DNA of 64,000 nucleotides, taken from assembly GCF_009674535.1 (NCBI RefSeq), contig NZ_WKJK01000013.1, forward strand, positions 1 through 64,000, given 5' to 3'. The translations under genes were made by a program, and so were the position numbers. Below, piece after piece: positions 17,926 through 25,889 of this stretch. This DNA is from Duganella guangzhouensis. GTDB lineage: Bacteria; Pseudomonadota; Gammaproteobacteria; Burkholderiales; Burkholderiaceae_D. Numbering within the stretch: position 1 is the first letter of the stretch; every line of letters starts with the position of its first letter. The notes beneath the pieces were generated by a model. The model was not told where the DNA came from. It saw only the letters and a program-made list of their open reading frames with translations, and did not search any database.

Positions 17926-18542
17926 CAAAGCAATTGACCGCCCTGCTGCTGTGCTGCGGCCTGCTCAACAGCGCCAGCGCCCAAGACGCCCCACCGGCCA
18001 GTTGCGCTTACGACCGCGCCCAAATGCTCGCCCTCGACGAAACGCAATTCGATCAAATGCCGTCCGGATGGCGGTCGCTGGAAGCCAAGCCGGAATGCGC
18101 CGTGGTCGCAGCCGACCTGCTGCGCGACTACCAGCAAGCCCACCAATCCGAATCCGGTCTGCTGTTCTGGCACGAAGCGCAGCTGCGCGCGGACGCAGGC
18201 CAAGACGCCGCCGCCATCGCCCTGATGGAAAAATCCCGCAAGCCCGCAAGCGCCGACACAGGCGACTGGAACCCCTATGTGGATGCCACCATCGCCTTTC
18301 TGCGCAAAGACCGCGCGGCACTGGAGCAAGCGCGTGCCAGCCTGCTTGCCTTCCAGCCGCCACCCGGCGCCGACCTGCCGCCCATCGTCAACGGCTACAT
18401 CGAACTCGATTTCGCCGATGGCCAGAAAAGAAAAATCCGCTGGCCGCCCAACATCGACGTGGTTGACGGCTTGATCGCCTGTTTCGATAAGCCATATACC
18501 GAGGCTTACGGCGGGGACTGCCGCGAGCGTGCAGCGCCATGA
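17922..18542 (+). CDS. Secreted protein of unknown function
   Basis: 206 aa. Signal peptide LTALLLCCGLLNSASA, cleavage near residue 20. The mature part is alpha-helical and repeat-like with a DUF6624-gene neighbour on one side and a nucleotidyltransferase on the other, overlapping both by ATGA. Four Cys in the mature part (CAYDR, PECAV, IACFD, GDCRE) may form disulfides. I do not recognise a family. Confidence 0.65.
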   Translation: MTKQLTALLLCCGLLNSASAQDAPPASCAYDRAQMLALDETQFDQMPSGWRSLEAKPECAVVAADLLRDYQQAHQSESGLLFWHEAQLRADAGQDAAAIALMEKSRKPASADTGDWNPYVDATIAFLRKDRAALEQARASLLAFQPPPGADLPPIVNGYIELDFADGQKRKIRWPPNIDVVDGLIACFDKPYTEAYGGDCRERAAP

Positions 18543-19102
18543 GCGCTCTGGAGAGCCGTCTGATTGAGCTGGTGCACTCATCGCCCGCGTTGATGGCGTT
18601 ACTGGAAACCGCGCGCCAGTTGGAACTCGCATCGTGGTGCATCGGCGCCGGCGCGGTCAGGTCGCTGGTGTGGGACGCGCTGCACGTCTACCGCCAACCA
18701 ACGCACTACGATGACGTCGACGTGGTGTACCACGATGCCGACACCAGCCCCCAGCACGAAGCCGAGATGCTGCAACGTCTGATAGCACTAAAACCATCGG
18801 TCCGCTGGGAAGTAACCAATCAGGCACTGGTGCATCACTGGTTCTTGACCCACCAGTCGCAGATCGTGGTCCCGCTGGACTCGCTGGCGGCCGGCATCGC
18901 CACCTGGCCCGAATACGCCACTTGCGTCGGCGTCAACCTGCGCGCCGACGACACCATCGGCATCATCGCCCCGCACGGTCTGGACGACCTGTTCGCCATG
19001 CGCGTGCGCCACAATCCCGCCCGCGCCAGCGCCGCCACCTACCAGCAACGCGTCCAGTCCAAGCGCTTTGCCGAGCGCTGGCCACAGGTCACCATCATTT
19101 AA
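18539..19102 (+). CDS. Nucleotidyltransferase-fold protein (DUF925/COG3575 type)
   Basis: 187 aa. The N-terminal helices are followed by SWCIGAGAVRSLVWDALH and then DDVDVVYHDAD, the GxGxxR and DxD patterns of the minimal nucleotidyltransferase superfamily, followed by the family's WEVTNQALVHHWF and ATCVGV blocks. Members of COG3575 lack a known substrate. Start by ATGA overlap with the previous gene; part of the 17.36-19.3 kb run. Confidence 0.82.
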   Translation: MSALESRLIELVHSSPALMALLETARQLELASWCIGAGAVRSLVWDALHVYRQPTHYDDVDVVYHDADTSPQHEAEMLQRLIALKPSVRWEVTNQALVHHWFLTHQSQIVVPLDSLAAGIATWPEYATCVGVNLRADDTIGIIAPHGLDDLFAMRVRHNPARASAATYQQRVQSKRFAERWPQVTII

Positions 19103-19111
19103 GGAGAAGCG

Positions 19112-19318
19112 ATGACATTCGACTGGCACGGCGGGCAGCTATCCCGCGACACACAAATCGACGCCGATTACCGGAACACACAAAACGTGCGCCGCTTCCT
19201 CACCGCCGAATGCGGCCCGGATTTCAAATTCAGCCGCGAGCTGATGGCCTGGATCCGCAGCGGCAACGCCAGCAACATGGGCGACGTCGCGGACGAATGG
19301 CTGCGCCGTCACGCATAG
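19112..19318 (+). CDS. DUF6434-type small protein
   Basis: 68 aa. FDWHGGQLSRDTQIDADYR, NTQNVRRFLTAECGPDFKF and the final ADEWLRRH correspond to the DUF6434 module often attached to SAP domains; here it stands alone. The start has AAGGAGAAGCG directly upstream, a strong ribosome-binding site, 9 bp after the nucleotidyltransferase stop. Function unknown; a nucleic acid role is possible by analogy. Confidence 0.75.
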   Translation: MTFDWHGGQLSRDTQIDADYRNTQNVRRFLTAECGPDFKFSRELMAWIRSGNASNMGDVADEWLRRHA

Positions 19319-19406
19319 TCACATCGCTGACCTTTTCGTAGTTTTACGCGTTCCCCGCTATACGCCGCCGCGCCGCTCGACCACAATTCATACATGTCAA
19401 TTTGGA

Positions 19407-19865
19407 ATGAGTATGACCATGTTGGAAACCCGGATCGGTAAATTCATCGTCTTTTGGGCGATTGCCATACCGCTGATGATCGTCTACCTGATGATCCAGG
19501 CGGTCAGGGAAGACTCGTCCAAAATCCTGCAGCATGCCGAATTCCTCTCGCCCGACAAGCACTGGTCCGCCATTCTGGAGACCGTCGACAACGGCGCCGG
19601 CTTCGGCCAGGGCATGGTGTACTACGAAATCCACCTGCACCGTCCCGGCGAAAAAGTCGCCGACCATGGCGACCAGGACGACTCGTCCGTCTTCTACATC
19701 GAAAAAATGGACGACGCCCGCGCGCCGCAGCTGAACTGGACCGATGCCTCCCACCTCAGCATCGCCTACGACACCGCCACCCGCGTCAAGACCCAGCCCG
19801 GCAAGCATCTGGCCAAATTCCACAATGTGGTTATCATGTACCAAACTTTGCCAGCCCAGCCGTAA
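19407..19865 (+). CDS. Single-pass membrane protein of unknown function
   Basis: 152 aa. One N-terminal membrane helix (FIVFWAIAIPLMIVYLMIQA, residues about 13-32) and a soluble beta-rich domain outside (SAILETVDNGAGFGQGMVYY, HLSIAYDTATRV). The family is not recognised. It lies 39 bp upstream of the sigma factor gene on the same strand and could belong to the same transcript. Confidence 0.65.
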   Translation: MSMTMLETRIGKFIVFWAIAIPLMIVYLMIQAVREDSSKILQHAEFLSPDKHWSAILETVDNGAGFGQGMVYYEIHLHRPGEKVADHGDQDDSSVFYIEKMDDARAPQLNWTDASHLSIAYDTATRVKTQPGKHLAKFHNVVIMYQTLPAQP

Positions 19866-19903
19866 TCGATACAATATCCGGCGCGCTGGCACGTCCTCCA
19901 TGC

Positions 19904-20458
19904 ATGACCGCGCCCACCATGACAACAGAGCAGGACCAGGAGATCACTGCCACCGTGCTGAAGGAACGCTCGCGCCTGTGGAATTTCATCCGCCGCCGCG
20001 TGGCCGACCAGACCGACGCCGACGACATCCTGCAAGACGTGTTCTACGAATTCACCCAGGCCTACCGCCTGCCCGAACCGATCGAGCAGGTCAGCGCCTG
20101 GCTGTTCCGCGTCGCCCGCAACCGCATCATCGACCGCTTCCGCAAAAAGAAGGAAGTGGCGCTGGAGGACATCGCCCACGAGGATGATGAAGACTGCCGC
20201 CTCGACCTGATGCTGCCCTCGCCCGACGCCGGCCCCGAGGCCGCCTACACCCGCGCCATGCTGCTGGAGGAATTGCAGCGCGCGCTGGAAGACCTGCCCG
20301 CCAACCAGCGCGAAGTCTTCATCGCCCACGAACTGGACGGCATCAGTTTCAAGGAGATGGCGGCCGACACTGGCATCTCGATCAACACTTTATTGGCCCG
20401 CAAGCGCTACGCCGTGCTGTATCTGCGCCAGCGCCTGCAAGCCCTGTACGAAGAATGA
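19904..20458 (+). CDS. RNA polymerase sigma factor, sigma-70 (ECF-like) family
   Basis: 184 aa. Region 2 is at about residues 20-85 (FIRRRVADQTDADDILQDVF, VSAWLFRVARNRIIDRFRKK) and region 4 at about 125-180 (ALEDLPANQREVFIAHELDG, SFKEMAADTGISINTLLARK). An acidic linker (HEDDEDCRLD) joins them. A second in-frame ATG at 19919 is equally possible as a start. The stop overlaps the tail of the ribosome-binding region of the next gene, a small membrane protein, in place of a usual anti-sigma factor. Confidence 0.9.
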   Translation: MTAPTMTTEQDQEITATVLKERSRLWNFIRRRVADQTDADDILQDVFYEFTQAYRLPEPIEQVSAWLFRVARNRIIDRFRKKKEVALEDIAHEDDEDCRLDLMLPSPDAGPEAAYTRAMLLEELQRALEDLPANQREVFIAHELDGISFKEMAADTGISINTLLARKRYAVLYLRQRLQALYEE

Positions 20459-20472
20459 AAGGAGTACCTGAA

Positions 20473-20808
20473 ATGCGTCACCATGACATGAGTTACAAAA
20501 AATTCAAACTGCTGAAAGGCCTGTGGATACTGGTCATCGCCGCAGCGCTGGGCGGCATCGTCATGCAGTTGTGGAATTGCCTGATCCCCGACATCATCCC
20601 CGGCGTGCACGCGGTGACTTATTGGCAAGCCCTCGGATTGCTGCTACTCTGCCGCATCCTGTTTGGCGGCTTCCGCGGCCATCGCGACTGGCATGAACGC
20701 CGCGAGCACTGGCAGCGCTGGCAAGCCATGACGCCCGAAGAACGCGGCGCGTTCTTCAAAAACCGCGCCAACTTTTGCCGCCCCGCACCACCCGAGACGA
20801 AAGAATAA
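20473..20808 (+). CDS. Small membrane protein paired with the sigma factor
   Basis: 111 aa. Two hydrophobic helices (LWILVIAAALGGIVMQLW and YWQALGLLLLCRILFGG) and a basic, Trp-rich C-terminal part ending in MTPEERGAFFKNR. The ATG at 20473 has AAAGGAG 8 nt upstream; an overlapping ATG at 20455 does not. Sigma-70 genes with a protein of this GLLLL.RILFGG type are common in proteobacteria; a role as sensor or anti-sigma is possible but not shown. A MFS gene follows after 3 bp. Confidence 0.72.
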   Translation: MRHHDMSYKKFKLLKGLWILVIAAALGGIVMQLWNCLIPDIIPGVHAVTYWQALGLLLLCRILFGGFRGHRDWHERREHWQRWQAMTPEERGAFFKNRANFCRPAPPETKE

Positions 20809-20811
20809 CGA

Positions 20812-22056
20812 ATGAAAAAAACCCCCGCCCCACCATTCAGCGGCTATCAGAAAACCGTGGTGGCCATGCTGGCCTTCCTGCAGTTCGCCGTCATCCTCGA
20901 TTTCATGCTGATGTCGCCGCTGGGTGCGGTCATCATGCCGGATCTGCACATCGGCCCGGCACAGTTCGGCCTGGTGGTGTCGGCCTACGCCTTCAGCGCC
21001 GGCGTGTCCGGCCTGCTGACCGCCGGCTTTGCCGACCGCTACGACCGCAAAAAGCTGCTGCTGTTCTTCTACACCGGCTTCATCCTTGGCACCGTCTGGT
21101 GCGGCCTGGCCACCACCTTTGAATCGCTGCTGGCGGCGCGCGTGTTCACCGGCCTGTTCGGCGGCGTGATCGGCTCCATCGTGCTGGCGATTTCCACCGA
21201 CCTGTTCCCGCCGCAAATGCGCGGCCGCGTCATGGGCCTGATCCAGACCGCGTTTGCCGCCAGCCAGGTGCTGGGCATCCCGGTCGGCATCTACCTGTCC
21301 AACCAGTGGAACTGGCATGTGCCCTTCCTCGCCATGGCGGTGTTCGGCCTGATCGGCGGCCTGCTGGTGGCGTGGAAGCTGCAACCGGTCAACGCCCACC
21401 TCGGCCTGCCGCAGGAACACAGTCCATTCATGCATCTGTTCCACACCGTGACTGAAAAGCGCTACCTGCTGGCGTTCTGCATCACCGCCCTGCTGACCAC
21501 CGGCGGCTTCATGCTGATGCCATTCAGCAGCGCCTTCATCGTCAACAACATGGGTATCGACCTGCATCACCTGCCGACCGTGTATCTGGTCACCGGCCTG
21601 TGCACCATCTTCATCGGCCCGCTGATCGGCCGCGCCGCCGACGCCATCGGCAAGTTCCGCGTGTTCCTGTTCGGCACCGCGCTGTCGATCGCCATGGTGC
21701 TGTTCTACACCCACCTCGGCCACACGCCGCTGTGGATGCTGGTGGTGATTAACTCGGTGATGTTTGTCGGGATCTTCTCCCGCATGATCCCGTTCCAGGC
21801 GATCTCGTCGACGGTGCCGGCGCAAAGTCAGCGCGGCTCGTACAACGCCATCAGCGCCTCGATCCAGCAGATGGCCGGCGGCGTGGCCTCGGTGGCGGCC
21901 GGCCACATCGTCAGCCAGGGTGCCGATGGCCGACTGCTGCATTTCGATACCGTCGGCTACGTGGTGGTCGCCACCTCGCTGGTTGCCACCACGCTGCTGT
22001 GGCGCCTGCAACGCGACCTGCCCGCCGCCACGCCGCGCCCCCAAGCGGCCGCCTGA
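20812..22056 (+). CDS. Major facilitator superfamily transporter (DHA1-like)
   Basis: 414 aa with twelve predicted helices. The loop 2-3 signature is seen as GLLTAGFADRYDRKKLLLFF, followed by GTVWCGLATTFESLLAARVF and later FPPQMRGRVMGLIQTAFAAS. Typical of drug/small-molecule:H+ antiporters; substrate unknown. It ends the sigma factor operon (3-bp gap) and is followed by a GC-rich hairpin. Confidence 0.88.
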   Translation: MKKTPAPPFSGYQKTVVAMLAFLQFAVILDFMLMSPLGAVIMPDLHIGPAQFGLVVSAYAFSAGVSGLLTAGFADRYDRKKLLLFFYTGFILGTVWCGLATTFESLLAARVFTGLFGGVIGSIVLAISTDLFPPQMRGRVMGLIQTAFAASQVLGIPVGIYLSNQWNWHVPFLAMAVFGLIGGLLVAWKLQPVNAHLGLPQEHSPFMHLFHTVTEKRYLLAFCITALLTTGGFMLMPFSSAFIVNNMGIDLHHLPTVYLVTGLCTIFIGPLIGRAADAIGKFRVFLFGTALSIAMVLFYTHLGHTPLWMLVVINSVMFVGIFSRMIPFQAISSTVPAQSQRGSYNAISASIQQMAGGVASVAAGHIVSQGADGRLLHFDTVGYVVVATSLVATTLLWRLQRDLPAATPRPQAAA

Positions 22057-22081
22057 TCCCGCCTCCCTCCCGCTAAGAAAC

Positions 22082-22104
22082 GCGCCTCCCCGAGCGGGAG
22101 GCGC
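22082..22104. terminator. GC-rich hairpin after the MFS gene
   Basis: Perfect 9-bp stem GCGCCTCCC (22082-22090) with GGGAGGCGC (22096-22104), 5-nt loop. There is no T-run, so it is either a weak terminator or an mRNA-stabilising structure. Confidence 0.5.
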
Positions 22105-22246
22105 GGCACACTCCCTGTCGTAGCAAAATGTTTCGATATGTTAAGTAAAGCCAATTTTATTGCCACACGGCAATTTCACGCTTATAATCGTTTCAGTTAA
22201 GTCGTATTTGTCTATTAACCTTATCAAAATCGAAAGGGAAAAGTGC

Positions 22247-22441
22247 ATGAATTCCAGAAATATGGATGCCGCCTGCCTGCGCGCGCTGCGCCGCCGGGGC
22301 CATTCCGACACCAGCATTGCTGCCATGACGCCGGAGGAAGCGTTTTGTGAGTACTGCGCGTATCACGGGATCATGAATCTTTCCCCGGCCACGCTGCAAA
22401 TGCTGGACAAACTGCGCGGCGAAGTCGCGGCGGCCCACTAA
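22247..22441 (+). CDS. Small protein of unknown function
   Basis: 64 aa, starting at the ATG at 22247 with AAAGGGAAAAG upstream. Basic N-terminal half (CLRALRRRGHSD) and a helical C-terminus (LQMLDKLRGEVAAAH) with a Cys-containing centre (FCEYCAYHGIMN). No family recognised. Its own promoter is likely in the AT-rich stretch 22130-22245, and a hairpin terminator follows, which supports it being a real gene. Confidence 0.65.
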   Translation: MNSRNMDAACLRALRRRGHSDTSIAAMTPEEAFCEYCAYHGIMNLSPATLQMLDKLRGEVAAAH

Positions 22442-22446
22442 AAACA

Positions 22447-22475
22447 AACGCCACCCGAGGGTGGCGTTGTTGTTT
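22447..22475 (+). terminator. Intrinsic terminator of the small gene at 22247
   Basis: AACGCCACCC (22447-22456) pairs with GGGTGGCGTT (22459-22468) around a tiny loop, so the inner pairs will open; followed by the T-rich GTTGTTT. Confidence 0.75.
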
Positions 22476-22493
22476 GCTTGCTTGCGTTGCCGA

Positions 22494-22742
22494 TCAACGG
22501 TAGAACGGCTCGACCGTGCCTTTCAGCTTGATCAGCATCGGATTGCCGAAGCGATCCAGTGCTTTGCCGGCCGGAACCTTGATCCAGCCTTCGCTGACGC
22601 AGTATTCATCCACGTCAGTGCGCTCTTTGCCGTTGAAATTGATGCCAACGTCGTGCTCGAACACGGCCGCGACATGGAATTTGCTGCGCGGATCGATCGA
22701 CAGACGGTCCGGCAGTGGTGGGAGTTGAGTAGTATCGTTCAT
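22494..22742 (-). CDS. DUF3297 family protein
   Basis: 82 aa. LPDRLSIDPRSKFH, VGINFNGKERTDVDEYCVSE and GWIKVPAGKALDRFGNPM are almost the entire DUF3297 consensus; the end is IKLKGTVEPFYR. It is a conserved small protein of proteobacteria with no known role. Its start is 12 bp downstream of the antiporter stop on the same strand, so co-transcription is likely. Confidence 0.9.
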   Translation of the reverse strand: MNDTTQLPPLPDRLSIDPRSKFHVAAVFEHDVGINFNGKERTDVDEYCVSEGWIKVPAGKALDRFGNPMLIKLKGTVEPFYR

Positions 22743-22754
22743 CCCGGCATTATA

Positions 22755-23960
22755 TCAGCTGGTTTTGAAGATCAGCTGCGCCACCCGTTGTAATTTTGGA
22801 TGCACCACCGGCACCGTCAGCATGGTGCTGCCGATCGCCATCAGTAGCAGCGCGGTAAAGGTTTCGCTGGTGATGATCTGTTTATCCAGAAGGATATTGA
22901 CGAAGATAATCATGATCAGCGCCTTGGTCTGCAACAGCCAGCCGATGATGGATGCCTCGCCCGGTCCCCACTTCAGGATCTTACCGGCGATATGAATGCC
23001 GGCCAGCTTGCCGCTGACCGAGGCCACCAGCAGCACCGCCGCCACCAGGAACACCGCCGAACCGCCTACCGCCCAGTTGGTGCGCAGCCCGGTGCTGAGG
23101 AAGAACACCGGCATCACCGCCATCAGCACATTGGCACGCAGGAAGTCCATCTTTTGCTGATCGAACCATTCGGCATCCATCACCGCGCCAGCCAGGAAGG
23201 CGCCGACCATGTAATGCAAGCCGGCCCAGTCAGCCGCAAACGCACACAGCGCCAGCCAGATGAAGGACACATACCAGCGATCGCGCTCCTGAATCCGCAC
23301 CATCATCATGCGGAACAGCTTGGTGACGATGGTGAACGCCAGCAGGAAACCGGCCTGGCGGCCGACACGGTCCCAGTCCAGCAGAATCACCGCCAGCACG
23401 CCCCAGATGGCGATATCGTCCAGGCTGGCATAGCGCAGGATGCGTTGGCCAATCGGCTGGCGCAGAATCTCCAGCTTTTCCATCAGCAGAATCAGGATCG
23501 GCAGCGCGGTCACGGCGCAAGCCATGCCCACGCCCAGCACGAATTGCCAGTCATGCGCTTTCGGCCCCATCCAGCCGGCATAGCCCAGCAGGCCAAGCGC
23601 GGCGATGCAGCCGAACAGCAGCGGCGTGCCCAGCGCCAGACCAGCGGTGATGGTGCTTTCGCGCCGGTGCTGCCAGGCTTTCTTGAGGTCCAGTTCGACA
23701 CCGGCGATCATCACGAACATCATCACTGCCCACCAGGCGATGCCGTTCAGCGACTGCACCACCTGCGGGTTGAAGACAAAGGCGTAGTAATCCGGATAAG
23801 CGCGGCCCATAATGCCCGGCCCCAGCAAAATGCCGGTGATAATTTGCACCACCACCAGTGGCGCGTAGTAATCGGTCCCGCCCAGCCGCCAGATCAGATA
23901 TGGCACGCTGAAAATGATGACCATGGCGATCAAGAAGATCTCTGTCGTTCCCATATGCAT
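22755..23960 (-). CDS. Cation:proton antiporter (CPA2-type, KefB/NapA-like)
   Basis: 401 aa with about twelve membrane helices and no C-terminal TrkA-N domain. The family's conserved stretches are GILLGPGIMG, MMFVMIAGVELDLKKAW and the helix-5-like LPILILLMEKLEIL, with LRYASLDDIAIWGVLAVILL containing the paired acidic residues (DD) of the ion-binding site. Exchanges Na+ or K+ for H+ at the inner membrane. GGGGA is 5 nt before the ATG at 23960. Divergent from the marR-like gene, whose operator region lies between them. Confidence 0.88.
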   Translation of the reverse strand: MHMGTTEIFLIAMVIIFSVPYLIWRLGGTDYYAPLVVVQIITGILLGPGIMGRAYPDYYAFVFNPQVVQSLNGIAWWAVMMFVMIAGVELDLKKAWQHRRESTITAGLALGTPLLFGCIAALGLLGYAGWMGPKAHDWQFVLGVGMACAVTALPILILLMEKLEILRQPIGQRILRYASLDDIAIWGVLAVILLDWDRVGRQAGFLLAFTIVTKLFRMMMVRIQERDRWYVSFIWLALCAFAADWAGLHYMVGAFLAGAVMDAEWFDQQKMDFLRANVLMAVMPVFFLSTGLRTNWAVGGSAVFLVAAVLLVASVSGKLAGIHIAGKILKWGPGEASIIGWLLQTKALIMIIFVNILLDKQIITSETFTALLLMAIGSTMLTVPVVHPKLQRVAQLIFKTS

Positions 23961-24019
23961 GGATGTCCCCTGTTGTGTAGTTTTGCTACATTTTAACGAG
24001 ATTACGTGAAAAACTATAC

Positions 24020-24041
24020 AATACTTGATTACTCAAGTATT
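24020..24041. promoter_or_regulatory. MarR-type operator overlapping the promoter of the marR-like gene
   Basis: Perfect inverted repeat AATACTTGA (24020-24028) - TTAC - TCAAGTATT (24033-24041). A promoter-like TTGATT (24026-24031) and CATAAT (24049-24054) with 17-bp spacing straddles it, so a bound dimer would block RNA polymerase. TTGA/TCAA half sites are typical of MarR-family operators. Confidence 0.75.
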
Positions 24042-24081
24042 ATTCAAACATAATTCAACGATACATCAACAAGGACTCAAC

Positions 24082-24531
24082 ATGACCACTCCCATTAGCC
24101 CCAGCCTTGAATTCACGCTGCGCCTGGCGCGCGCCCAAGCCACGCTGGTGCGCCGCCTGGACCAGGTGTTGGGCGGCTATCACGGCATCAGCTTCAGCGA
24201 TTTCATGCTGCTGCACTATCTGCACCGCTCGCCCGGCGGCCGCCTGCGCCGGGTCGATCTGGCCGAGCGCCAGGGGCTGACTGCGTCCGGCGTCACCCGC
24301 ACCCTGCTGCCGCTGGAAAAAATCGGTCTGGTCGAGCGCCAGCAAGACCCGCGCGATGCGCGCGTGGCCTACGCCGCCATCACCGACACCGGCCGCGAGC
24401 TGCTGACCAACGCCACCACGGTGGCGGAGCAAATCAGTAAAGACCTGCTGCGCAGTTGCCCGCCAGCAGTATTCGACGACATGAGCAACGCGCTGGCACT
24501 CATCGCCGGCATGAACGCTTCCAATTCCTGA
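24082..24531 (+). CDS. MarR-family transcriptional regulator
   Basis: 149 aa from the ATG at 24082, preceded by AAGGACTCAAC. The winged helix lies about residues 50-110: LRRVDLAERQGLTASGVTRT, LLPLEKIGLVERQQDPRDAR with the wing Asp/Arg pair, then VAYAAITDTGRELL. Likely autorepresses from the palindrome at 24020-24041 and controls the MFS exporter that follows after 12 bp, perhaps also the divergent antiporter. Confidence 0.9.
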   Translation: MTTPISPSLEFTLRLARAQATLVRRLDQVLGGYHGISFSDFMLLHYLHRSPGGRLRRVDLAERQGLTASGVTRTLLPLEKIGLVERQQDPRDARVAYAAITDTGRELLTNATTVAEQISKDLLRSCPPAVFDDMSNALALIAGMNASNS

Positions 24532-24543
24532 CAGGAGAGCCAG

Positions 24544-25878
24544 ATGGCCGACGTCCCACCGCAACGCGCCGCGTTAAAGCGCGACCCCAATTTCAAATGG
24601 CTGATGCGCGGCGGCGCGATCTCGGCGCTGGGCGACCAGATGACCATGATCGCCCTGCCCTGGCTGGTGCTGAAGCTAACCGGCGACACGCTGGCACTGG
24701 GCCTGGTGATCGCGCTGATGAGCATCCCGCGCGCCATCTTCATCCTGATCGGCGGCGCGGTGGTGGACCGTTACTCGCCCAAGCGCGTGCTGATGCTGAC
24801 CAAGTACATCAACGCCGTGCTGCTTGCGCTGATGACGCTACTGGTGCTGAACATCTCGGCCATGCCGACCGTGGCGCTCAGCGATACGCTGTCGCTGACG
24901 GTCGTCATCTCACCGCAGATGGCGCTGCACATCATCTATCTGCTGGCGCTGGGCCTGGGTCTGGCGCAGGCGTTCGCCATGCCGTCCGGGATGTCGATCC
25001 TGCCGCTGGCGATCGTGCCCGAACATCTGCCAGCCGCCAACGGCATGATGATGGGACTGCGCCAGATCACCATGCTGGTCGGACCGCTGCTGGCAGCGGG
25101 CCTGCTGGCGATTGCCGGTGATGGCGGCGGCACCGTCAGCAATGGACGCGGCCTGGCACTGGCCTTCAGCTTCGACTGCTTCAGCTATCTGTTCTCGGCG
25201 TGGACGCTGGCGAAAGTAGCGCTGCTGCGCGATGCCGCTACGCCGCAGGCAGAAAAACAATCCGTCCTGCGCTCGGTCGGCGCCGGCCTGCGCATGGTGT
25301 GGGACGATGTGCCGATGCGGCTGTGCTTCATCTACTGGGGCACGGTGTCGCTGTTCATCGGCGGCGCGATGCAGGTAGCGATGCCGGTGCTGGCCAGCGA
25401 GCTGCATGGCGCCTCCACGCTCGGTCTGATCATGGGTGCGCATGGCGCCGGCACGCTGCTCGGCATGGGCGTCGCCGCCAAGCTGGGCGCGCGCCTGCGC
25501 TTCGTCGCCTTCGGCACCATGCTGCTCCTGGTGGACGGCATCGCCGGCCTGCTACTGGCGCCGATGGGCTATGTGCACGCGGTGTGGCAAGTGTCGCTGC
25601 TGATGCTGACACTCGGCCTGCTGACCGGCTACATGCAGATCAACGTCTTCACCTGGATCCAGAGCCGCGTGCCGCCGCAGATGATGGGCCGCGCGATGAG
25701 CATCTTCATGTTCATCTTTATGGGACTGGCGCCGTTGTCGGCGGCGGCCACCGGCTGGTTGCTGACGCAGGTCTCGCTGTCGCAATTGTTCCTCGGCGGT
25801 GGCATCATACTGGTGTTGTTCGCGGCGAGCGCTTATCTGTTCACGCCGATCCGCAGCATCGCCACCACCACACCGTAA
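24544..25878 (+). CDS. MFS exporter (MFS_3/EntS-like)
   Basis: 444 aa with about twelve helices. The N-terminal LMRGGAISALGDQMTMIALP and the loop GGAVVDRYSPKRVLMLTKYI are typical of MFS_3 exporters. ACAGGAGAGCCAG precedes the start. It lies between marR-like and LysR genes, 12 and 11 bp gaps, so a MarR-regulated efflux pump is the simplest reading; the substrate is unknown. Confidence 0.87.
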   Translation: MADVPPQRAALKRDPNFKWLMRGGAISALGDQMTMIALPWLVLKLTGDTLALGLVIALMSIPRAIFILIGGAVVDRYSPKRVLMLTKYINAVLLALMTLLVLNISAMPTVALSDTLSLTVVISPQMALHIIYLLALGLGLAQAFAMPSGMSILPLAIVPEHLPAANGMMMGLRQITMLVGPLLAAGLLAIAGDGGGTVSNGRGLALAFSFDCFSYLFSAWTLAKVALLRDAATPQAEKQSVLRSVGAGLRMVWDDVPMRLCFIYWGTVSLFIGGAMQVAMPVLASELHGASTLGLIMGAHGAGTLLGMGVAAKLGARLRFVAFGTMLLLVDGIAGLLLAPMGYVHAVWQVSLLMLTLGLLTGYMQINVFTWIQSRVPPQMMGRAMSIFMFIFMGLAPLSAAATGWLLTQVSLSQLFLGGGIILVLFAASAYLFTPIRSIATTTP

Positions 25879-25889
25879 AAGGACTTTGC

